Assembly (NCBI GenBank): GCA_902561325.1
Contig: CACEOL010000001.1
Coordinates: 62,001 to 126,000, forward strand
Reading direction: 5' to 3'
Source: an uncultured SAR86 cluster bacterium
Lineage (GTDB): Bacteria > Pseudomonadota > Gammaproteobacteria > Magnimaribacterales > AG-339-G14
DNA: 64,000 nt
The notes beneath the pieces are model-generated. The model saw only the letters and a list, made by a program, of their open reading frames with translations. It did no database searches and was not told the origin of the DNA. The first letter of the stretch is position 1, and the number at the start of each line of letters is the position of its first letter. Of the stretch, positions 57,249 to 64,000 are shown piece after piece. The translations under genes and the position numbers were made by a program.

Positions 57249-57769
57249 TTTTTAATTAATGATTTAGAAAAATCCTCTACTCTCTTCCAGTCGGTAAATT
57301 CAAACCTAGCCTTGGCATTAGTGGGGCCATTGGTAATCCACATTATTAATCTAATCATAAATCTATCGAAAAAATTATAAGTTGGGTAATCAACAACTCC
57401 AGCAAAAACATCCATTTTGTTCGGTTTCCATTTTGTTGCTTTGAGAAATTTTGCAACATAGGGATTCGTATCGGGAGTATTTTTTTCTGGCTTTCTAGCA
57501 ACTACATTTACACTAAAGAAAGCATTTTCTTTGCTTGAAAGCTCATCAAGGTTTTTATCAATAAACTCGAAAAGTTCTTTTCGATAGTTACCATATCTGA
57601 TGCTGGCACCGATAATAATTTGTTGATAATTTTTTAAGCTAAGCGATTGAGCATCAAATAATGAAGTTAGGTCAACGTTTGCGTGATGCTTGATATGTTC
57701 GGCAATTTTGCTCGAAATTTTTTGAGTGTGGCCATCTACAGAAGAATATATTACAAGAGTATTTCTCAT
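57245..57769 (-). CDS. hemG: Flavodoxin-type protoporphyrinogen oxidase
   Basis: TLVIYSSVDGHTQKISSKIAEHI flavodoxin motif, IIIGASIRYGNYRKELFEFI, FSVNVVARKPEKNTPDTNPYVAKFL; next to hemF. Confidence 0.85.
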   Translation of the reverse strand: MRNTLVIYSSVDGHTQKISSKIAEHIKHHANVDLTSLFDAQSLSLKNYQQIIIGASIRYGNYRKELFEFIDKNLDELSSKENAFFSVNVVARKPEKNTPDTNPYVAKFLKATKWKPNKMDVFAGVVDYPTYNFFDRFMIRLIMWITNGPTNAKARFEFTDWKRVEDFSKSLIKN

Positions 57770-57770
57770 C

Positions 57771-58589
57771 TTATTTCCACTTCGCTGAAGGCGGCATAGA
57801 CATTAAGATAGCTTCTGTAGATCCTCCTGTTTTTAAACCAAACAAAGTACCCCTATCCCAAATCAAATTGAATTCGACATAGCGTCCTCTTTTGATTAGT
57901 TGTTGTTCTTTTTCTTCTTCAGTCCAGTCTAAGTCTTTTTTGTTAGATACAGTTTCTTTAATAATATTCAGAGTGGTTGAACCAAGCTCTTTTACAAAAT
58001 CAAAATCGTCTTCCCAGTTTCCGGTATTCAAATGATCAAAAAAAATGCCGCCAACTCCTCTGGGTTCATCTCGGTGTGCAAGATAGAAATATTCGTCACA
58101 ATTTTTTTTAAAATCCGAGTAATATTTATCGTCTGATTTATCACACGCTTCTTTTAATTTGGCGTGAAAAAGTTCGGTTTCTATATCGTCTGGAATTGAT
58201 GGAGTCATATCTGTTCCACCTCCAAACCAATTTTCACCAGTAGATAAAAATCTCGTATTGAAATGAAAAGCCGGCACCTTGGGTGATTGCATATGAGCAA
58301 CCAAACTGATTCCAGAAGCCCAATACTTAGCAGATTTTTCTGTTCCTTTGATTTGAGATTTAAAATCATCAGAAAATTCACCCGCAACAGTTGAAATATT
58401 TACCCCAACCTTTTCAAACACCTCGCCTTTTAGAATGCTTATTTCGCCACCGCCAGAACCTTTATGATTCCATTTTTTTCTTTCAAACTTTCCGCCATCT
58501 AATTCTTCAAAGGCAGCGCAAAAATTATCTCTCAAAGATCTAAACCATTGAGATGCTAAATCTTTTTTTTCATCTAAACTGCTGGTCAT
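57771..58589 (-). CDS. hemF: Oxygen-dependent coproporphyrinogen III oxidase
   Basis: GGGEISILKGEVFEKVGVNIS, PAFHFNTRFLSTGENWFGGGTDMTPSIP, HRDEPRGVGGIFFDHL, RGRYVEFNLIWDRGTLFGLKTGGSTEAILMSMPP. Confidence 0.96.
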   Translation of the reverse strand: MTSSLDEKKDLASQWFRSLRDNFCAAFEELDGGKFERKKWNHKGSGGGEISILKGEVFEKVGVNISTVAGEFSDDFKSQIKGTEKSAKYWASGISLVAHMQSPKVPAFHFNTRFLSTGENWFGGGTDMTPSIPDDIETELFHAKLKEACDKSDDKYYSDFKKNCDEYFYLAHRDEPRGVGGIFFDHLNTGNWEDDFDFVKELGSTTLNIIKETVSNKKDLDWTEEEKEQQLIKRGRYVEFNLIWDRGTLFGLKTGGSTEAILMSMPPSAKWK

Positions 58590-59602
58590 AGTTGGGATAT
58601 TTTATTTGCAATTAAATTATTGATGGCTTCTACATGCTCGTCATTATCATTTAAGCAAGCTATGTAATGAAAAGCTTCACCTCCAGAATCCAAGAATATT
58701 TCTTTATTCTCTTCATCGATTTCTTCTATGGTTTCTAAACAATCCATACTAAACCCTGGCGATAAAATTAAGATATTCTTTACTCCCTCTTTGGGTAATT
58801 TTTCCATCAGTTCACTTGTATAGGGTTTTAACCACTCTCTTCCAGCAGCTGCTAATCTCGATTGAAAACTAGTAATGTATTGATTTTCTTCAAGCCCTAA
58901 AGCTTCTGCAACTAAGCGAGAAGTCTTCTTACAAAAACAATGGTAAGGGTCTCCTTCTTCAAAATATTTTTTTGGAATGCCGTGATAAGAAAAAACTACC
59001 TTGTCCTGTTTTCCATAAAATTCATGAGTTTTAATTGTGTTAGCTAATGAATTTATATACTCAGAATTGTCATGGTAGCCGCTCACAAAATGCAAACTAG
59101 GAACCCATCTCCATCTTGAAAGAATTGCGCTCACCTTATCGAATATTGTTGCAGCAGTTACTGCAGAATATTGGGGAAACAAAGGTAGGAGTAGAATTTT
59201 ACGACAATTTTTCTCCTTCAAATTCAATAAAGCTTTTTCAAGGCTTGGATTTCCATAGCGCATGGCTAATTCAAATTCTATAGATTCATAATTTTCATTC
59301 AGGTTTTTTATCTTGCTTAAAAATCTCTTTGAGTAAACCAGCAACGGCGAGCCTTCTTCAAGCCATACTGATTTATAAAGTGCTGCTGATTTTCTAGGTC
59401 TAAAAGGCAAAATAAAGAGATTAAGTACCAACCACCAGATTATTTTTGGTACTTCTATGACTCTCGTATCTGATAAAAATTCTCTAAGGTATTTTCTTAC
59501 ATCTTTTGTAGAGTAACTATCTGGCGAACCAAGATTACAGATAATTACACCAACTTTTTGTTTATCTTCGTGAGAAAAATTCTCTTCTCCTAAAAAACTC
59601 AT
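58586..59602 (-). CDS. hemH: Ferrochelatase
   Basis: VGVIICNLGSPDS, FLSDTRVIEVPKIIWWLVL, VVFSYHGIPKKYFEEGDPYHCFCKKT, TSFQSRLAAAGREWLKPY. Confidence 0.96.
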   Translation of the reverse strand: MSFLGEENFSHEDKQKVGVIICNLGSPDSYSTKDVRKYLREFLSDTRVIEVPKIIWWLVLNLFILPFRPRKSAALYKSVWLEEGSPLLVYSKRFLSKIKNLNENYESIEFELAMRYGNPSLEKALLNLKEKNCRKILLLPLFPQYSAVTAATIFDKVSAILSRWRWVPSLHFVSGYHDNSEYINSLANTIKTHEFYGKQDKVVFSYHGIPKKYFEEGDPYHCFCKKTSRLVAEALGLEENQYITSFQSRLAAAGREWLKPYTSELMEKLPKEGVKNILILSPGFSMDCLETIEEIDEENKEIFLDSGGEAFHYIACLNDNDEHVEAINNLIANKISQL

Positions 59603-60618
59603 AAATAAGACCTTACTTTTTTTACAAAATGTTTAACATTTTCTTGGGGTGTGGTCTTTATAACACCATGGCCTAAACCACATACCCATCCTTTTCTATC
59701 CTCTATTGAAAGAGAGGAAATATCTTCTAAAAACAAATTTAAAGCTTTATCGAATTCGTTGAAATCCTGAGTAATGATTTTTTCACTGAAATTACCTTGG
59801 ATGAATCCATCTTTCCTTTTTGCAAAAATATCTTGAATGCTGACATTTGAATCTACCCCAATTCCTGCAAAAGGAACTTCGAAGCTATCAGATGCATCAA
59901 AGATATCATCATAAGAAACGCCATCTTTTGCATAGTAACCAACTTGATTTGGAAAAGACTTTACCAACTCACTTAAAATTTTATTGAGGTAAATAGATAA
60001 ATCATCTTTAGCAAGCTGGTGAGCACAAGAATCAAAAATCATTACCACTTCAGCTCCAGCCTGCAATTGCAAAGAAATATTTTTATGTAAAAGAGGAAAG
60101 ATATACTCTTCCAAAATTGCCCATTGGTATCCCTCAATTTTTTCTAGCTTGTCTAATTTGTTAGTCGCTGAAGCAAAAGATAACAATGTCCATGGTCCGC
60201 CAATAAAGCCAATCATGGACTTATCTTCTGGAAGCAGTTCCATCGTTCTTTCTATTGCCTCCCCTTGGAATTCCAAAGAAGCAATGGGATTTTTATTGAT
60301 AAGAATTCTAGAGGCATTTTCCTCAGATAGATGTTCTTTAAATATTGGGCCAGGATCGTAAATCAAATCCATGCCCAAAGACTCCAAAGGAAAAAGAATA
60401 TCGCTGAATAAAATAGCTACATCAAAATCAAATTCTTCTATCGGACCCAAAGCAGTTTGTGCTGACAAGGCTGGATTTTTACAAAGTTCAACGAAGGAGT
60501 GAGATTTCTTAAGATTTTGATAATGATTATGATATCTGCCAGCTTGACGCATAAACCATATTGGCGGAATTTCCTGAGGAACCCGATTCAAAGCATTTTG
60601 AAACCTGGTGTTACGCAT
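59599..60618 (-). CDS. hemE: Uroporphyrinogen decarboxylase
   Basis: IPPIWFMRQAGRYHNHY, AILFSDILFPLESLGMDL, GFIGGPWTLLSF, FAGIGVDSNVS; likely start Met at 60618. Confidence 0.96.
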   Translation of the reverse strand: MRNTRFQNALNRVPQEIPPIWFMRQAGRYHNHYQNLKKSHSFVELCKNPALSAQTALGPIEEFDFDVAILFSDILFPLESLGMDLIYDPGPIFKEHLSEENASRILINKNPIASLEFQGEAIERTMELLPEDKSMIGFIGGPWTLLSFASATNKLDKLEKIEGYQWAILEEYIFPLLHKNISLQLQAGAEVVMIFDSCAHQLAKDDLSIYLNKILSELVKSFPNQVGYYAKDGVSYDDIFDASDSFEVPFAGIGVDSNVSIQDIFAKRKDGFIQGNFSEKIITQDFNEFDKALNLFLEDISSLSIEDRKGWVCGLGHGVIKTTPQENVKHFVKKVRSYL

Positions 60619-60626
60619 ATAAGAAA

Positions 60627-61622
60627 TTATAGATTTTTTGCTATCTCTTTTGCGGCATAAGTTAAGATGCAATCCGCACCAGCTCTCTTAAATGAAAGAA
60701 GCGATTCAAATATTACTTCCTCACTGAGCCAGTTTTTTTCAACTGCTGCCTTCAACATAGCGTATTCACCGCTTACTTGATAAACAAAGGTTGGCATTTG
60801 AAATTTCTCTTTAACTGCCTTTACTACGTCAAGATAAGGCATACCTGGTTTTACCATAACAATGTCAGCTCCTTCATTTATATCCAAAGCTACTTCATGC
60901 AGAGCTTCATTAATATTTGCTATAGCCATTTGATAAGTATCTTTTGTTTTATTCCCAAAAAATTTTGCAGATTCTACTGCTTCTTTAAAAGGACCATAAA
61001 ATTTTGAACTGTATTTTGCTGAGTAAGCTAGGATTATAGTATTTTTATAATCCTTTTCTTCTAAGATTTTTCTTATAGAGCCAATTCTGCCGTCCATCAT
61101 GTCAGATGGGGCAATGATGTCAGTTCCTGCTTGAGCTAACTTTAAAGCTTGATCTTCCAGAACTTTAAGTGTCTCATCGTTATCAACATCACCGTCTGAA
61201 TTTAATACGCCATCATGACCATGAGTTGTATAAGGATCTAAAGCTACGTCAGCAATAACTAGAATTTCCGGAAAATTTTGTTTTATTTTTTTTATGACAT
61301 TATTAAGAAAATTATTTTCATTTACTGCCTCGAAACCTTTCTCGTCTTTCTTGTCTTCATCGATCACAGGAAAAATTGCTACCGCTTTGATACCTAAACT
61401 GACAAGCTCTTCGATTTCTTTGAGAATACTAGTTTCTGAGTGTCTAAAAATTCCAACTAGAGATTCTATTTCTTCTTTTTCTTTTATGGATTCCTTAACA
61501 AAAATTGGTTGAATTAAATCATCAGTGGACAATTTATTTTCTGCCACAAGATCTCTAATCGATTTATTCGATCTCAATCTTCTGAGTCTAGAAAGAGGAT
61601 ATTTTCTTTTAAAATTTGCCAT
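60627..61622 (-). CDS. hemB: Delta-aminolevulinic acid dehydratase (LDPYTTHGHDG, non-Cys metal site)
   Basis: RLRRLRSNKSIRDLV, VIADVALDPYTTHGHDGVL, APSDMMDGRIGSIR, MVKPGMPYLDVV, YQVSGEYAMLKAA. Confidence 0.96.
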   Translation of the reverse strand: MANFKRKYPLSRLRRLRSNKSIRDLVAENKLSTDDLIQPIFVKESIKEKEEIESLVGIFRHSETSILKEIEELVSLGIKAVAIFPVIDEDKKDEKGFEAVNENNFLNNVIKKIKQNFPEILVIADVALDPYTTHGHDGVLNSDGDVDNDETLKVLEDQALKLAQAGTDIIAPSDMMDGRIGSIRKILEEKDYKNTIILAYSAKYSSKFYGPFKEAVESAKFFGNKTKDTYQMAIANINEALHEVALDINEGADIVMVKPGMPYLDVVKAVKEKFQMPTFVYQVSGEYAMLKAAVEKNWLSEEVIFESLLSFKRAGADCILTYAAKEIAKNL

Positions 61623-61644
61623 ATCAAGTAAACAGGTGCGTAGC

Positions 61645-63153
61645 TTACTTTGCTTCGTTTACTTTTTCCAGCCAGTCTTCATAGTTTAAAAAAGGCTTTA
61701 TTTTATTGGGATATAGTTTGTCTAACTCATCAAAAGTTTTGCCCAAACCACATGAATGTTCTGCATTTTCAATGCTAGGAAATCTTTTTAAAGCTTCTTT
61801 AAAAGAGCTGATAGACATCCAATAAAAATGAGAATACAGAGTTAAATCTTCTATATCTGTTTCAGGAACTAATTTATAAGTTGCAAGTAGTTTTTTATCT
61901 TTAGATTGTGAATCGACATGAGAAACCAAAAACCAATTTAATTTTTTATGTAATGAGCTGGGTTGAGATTGTTCTTCTCCTAAACTGTCTGAAGTTCCGT
62001 TTACCCATATTCCCTTCTTAGCTAATTTAAACCAGTTTTCTATTCCGCTTGTCCAAACGACATTGGATAAATCGATTGACGTACCTTTTTCTATTGAACT
62101 TGCTCTAGATATATATAATCCAGAATTTTTCAATATCTCTAATTCTTTTATCCCCTCATTGATTATTGATCGAGAAAATAATTTGAAATCTTTTTTTAAT
62201 TTTGGATAAAAATCTTTTATGGGATTCTCAAATCTTGATAATTCTTCTTTAAATGGTAAAAAAGACCTATTATCAATGAGTTCGTTATCCGGGGTTAAGC
62301 CTTTCTCGGTAATAATTTTTCCAAGAGGATGATTTTCTATACTTACTCCAATTTTTTGATGACAGCCTCCGCCGTATTTTTTGAGTTTCTCTCTCTCATC
62401 TTCTACATTTTTAAATACATCTAAATCATTGATTTCACTAAGTAATTTAATAACTTTTTTATTACCCGATTTTACCTCAATGGCCAATGCTCCCTGACCA
62501 GGAGCACAAGGATTTTGAGAGCAAGGAATCACCATCCACAAAAATTCGTCTAAGTCTTTTTTAAAGGAATCTAATTCATTGGAAATTTCTCCTTTGGGTG
62601 ATAGCAACCGATCTAAAGCAGCTTTTGCTATTACTAAGCCATCTGCATTTGAGTTTTTGAGTTTCTGAACTCTTGTAAGAATATTTCCCCTAATGTCACT
62701 AAAGGTGAGGGAGTTTGTTTTAAAAGGAAATGCTTTTGTTAAAAAGGATGACAGATTTTCTTGTCTTCTAGGAGATGAAGTAAAGATTTCAATTTTTTTC
62801 TTTTTGAGTGAGTCGTTTTTAAATATCAAAACATCTCTTAAATCTGCTCTTTTTATTGTTGCAGCTACTTCCGTTCCTTCTTCAAGATCAACTGGTAAAT
62901 CTTTCCAGGAATGAACAGCAATATCGGCATTGTCAGATAATAATTCTTCTCTAATATCCGAAGTAAAGACACCCATTTCAGGCATTTTATGTAATGGAGT
63001 AGTTAAATCTATATCGCCTGATGTATCTTTGGTTTTAAAGTTTATTTTGATTTCAGGAAATCTTTTTTTAATTACTTCAGAAACCTCTGTAGCTTGAATT
63101 TTAGCTAATACACTTTTTCTTGAAATGATAGTTAACATATTCATTATAACCAA
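61645..63153 (-). CDS. hemC: Divergent hydroxymethylbilane synthase with ~190-aa C-terminal extension, possibly a HemD-like domain
   Basis: HMBS features: ISRKSVLAKIQATEV, DIAVHSWKDLPVDLEEGTE, TSSPRRQENL, DIRGNILTRVQKL, PGQGALAIEV, GGGCHQKIGV. The C-terminal part VVWTSGIENWFKLAKKGIWVNGTSDSLGEEQ...FYWMSISSFKEAL...HSCGLGKTFDEL is beyond normal HMBS length. Confidence 0.85.
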   Translation of the reverse strand: MVIMNMLTIISRKSVLAKIQATEVSEVIKKRFPEIKINFKTKDTSGDIDLTTPLHKMPEMGVFTSDIREELLSDNADIAVHSWKDLPVDLEEGTEVAATIKRADLRDVLIFKNDSLKKKKIEIFTSSPRRQENLSSFLTKAFPFKTNSLTFSDIRGNILTRVQKLKNSNADGLVIAKAALDRLLSPKGEISNELDSFKKDLDEFLWMVIPCSQNPCAPGQGALAIEVKSGNKKVIKLLSEINDLDVFKNVEDEREKLKKYGGGCHQKIGVSIENHPLGKIITEKGLTPDNELIDNRSFLPFKEELSRFENPIKDFYPKLKKDFKLFSRSIINEGIKELEILKNSGLYISRASSIEKGTSIDLSNVVWTSGIENWFKLAKKGIWVNGTSDSLGEEQSQPSSLHKKLNWFLVSHVDSQSKDKKLLATYKLVPETDIEDLTLYSHFYWMSISSFKEALKRFPSIENAEHSCGLGKTFDELDKLYPNKIKPFLNYEDWLEKVNEAK

Positions 63154-63254
63154 TCCTTATAAACAGCTATATTATTATAATTCTGTTAGTTTTGAATATT
63201 TAGTTTGCGTGCTTTTAGGTCTATAGTAATGAACAATTCCTTCTTGGAGATGAA

Positions 63255-64000
63255 ATGAACTACAAAAAATATTTTTCTGATGAACTTACTTCTTTAAAGT
63301 CACAAGGTTTGTACAGAAAATTTAGAGAAATAAATAGAGATAAGAAACATTTCCCGAAAGCAACGGAAAGATTTGAAGGTGCTGAAAGAGCTGTAGAAGT
63401 TTGGTGCAGTAATGACTACCTAAATTTAAGTCAGCACCCAGAAGTAATCCAAAAATCTATCGAAGTCATCAAAGAATTAGGCACTGGTTCTGGAGGGACA
63501 AGAAACATTTCAGGAACTTCTTCTTACCATGCTGATTTAGAAAAGGAATTAGCAAACTTACATAACAAAGAATCAAGTCTTATTTTTCCTTCTGCCTATA
63601 CAGCTAATCAATCTTCCCTTTGGACTTTATGTAAAAAGCTTGAAGGTATTGAAGTCTTTTCTGATGAACTTAATCATGCCTCAATGATTCAGGGTATTAA
63701 AAATGCCAACGTACCTTGTCATATTTTTCGCCATAATGATGTTGGTCATTTAAGAAAACTTTTAAATACATCAAATGCCAGCGTACCCAAGTTGATAGTT
63801 TTAGAATCTCTTTATTCGATGGAGGGTCTAAGATCTCCTCTAAAACAAATTGTTTCCTTAGCTAAAGAATTCAATGCTATAACTTATCTTGATGAGGTTC
63901 ATTCAGTTGGACTTTATGGTTTAGAAGGTAGAGGCATTGCGGAGGAGCAAGATGTTTCTGGTGAAATAGATATTATAAATGGAACCCTTTCTAAAGCTTT
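63255..64000 (+). CDS. hemA: 5-aminolevulinate synthase (C4/Shemin pathway), truncated by window end
   Basis: Manual translation MNYKKYFSDELTSLKSQGLYRKFREINRDKKHFPKATERFEGAERAVEVWCSNDYLNLSQHPEVI...GTGSGGTRNISGTSSYHADLEKELANLHNKESSLIFPSAYTANQ...LDEVHSVGLYG...IDIINGTLSKA. GGTRNISGT and IDIINGTL are ALAS hallmarks. Not in the ORF track because no stop lies in the window. Confidence 0.93.
   Translation, partial: MNYKKYFSDELTSLKSQGLYRKFREINRDKKHFPKATERFEGAERAVEVWCSNDYLNLSQHPEVIQKSIEVIKELGTGSGGTRNISGTSSYHADLEKELANLHNKESSLIFPSAYTANQSSLWTLCKKLEGIEVFSDELNHASMIQGIKNANVPCHIFRHNDVGHLRKLLNTSNASVPKLIVLESLYSMEGLRSPLKQIVSLAKEFNAITYLDEVHSVGLYGLEGRGIAEEQDVSGEIDIINGTLSKA

Overview
This 64 kb window looks like core chromosome from an AT-rich, compact, probably marine gammaproteobacterium. 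SAR86-like streamlining is my guess, inferred from gene content and gammaproteobacterial synteny, not proven. It carries mostly housekeeping genes: ilvE, algC-argB-slmA, mrcA|aroKB, gltBD, tesB, cysE, a CobS/CobT-like pair with a diiron protein, a type II PanK-like kinase, a complete rrn operon on the minus strand (16S-23S-5S, no tRNA in the spacer), tyrS, mepM-like, anmK, erpA, argC, thiD/thiE, dksA, folK, acs, msrA, priA, L31B, typA, dut, coaBC, L28/L33, lnt, rpiA, ilvA, zapA-6S RNA-ygfA, pepP and ubiH-like. No tRNA genes, CRISPR arrays, prophages or IS elements were seen. Main observations: (1) a nearly complete haem cluster (hemC-hemB-hemE-hemH-hemF-hemG) divergent from a truncated ORF at the window edge that is clearly 5-aminolevulinate synthase (C4/Shemin route, unusual for a gammaproteobacterium). 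Its HemC is divergent, about 500 aa long, with a C-terminal domain that may supply the missing HemD. (2) An orphan CobS/CobT-like MoxR+VWA pair directly upstream of an uncharacterised ferritin-like diiron protein, a candidate metallo-maturation module. (3) An NtrC-like palindrome plus a sigma54-like promoter upstream of gltBD. (4) rRNA processing stems and boxA elements. (5) Six genes interrupted at homopolymer tracts (mrcA, gltB, gltD, anmK, argC, dksA), most simply sequencing or assembly indels. All calls are from reading the sequence and supplied translations; no database search was run.
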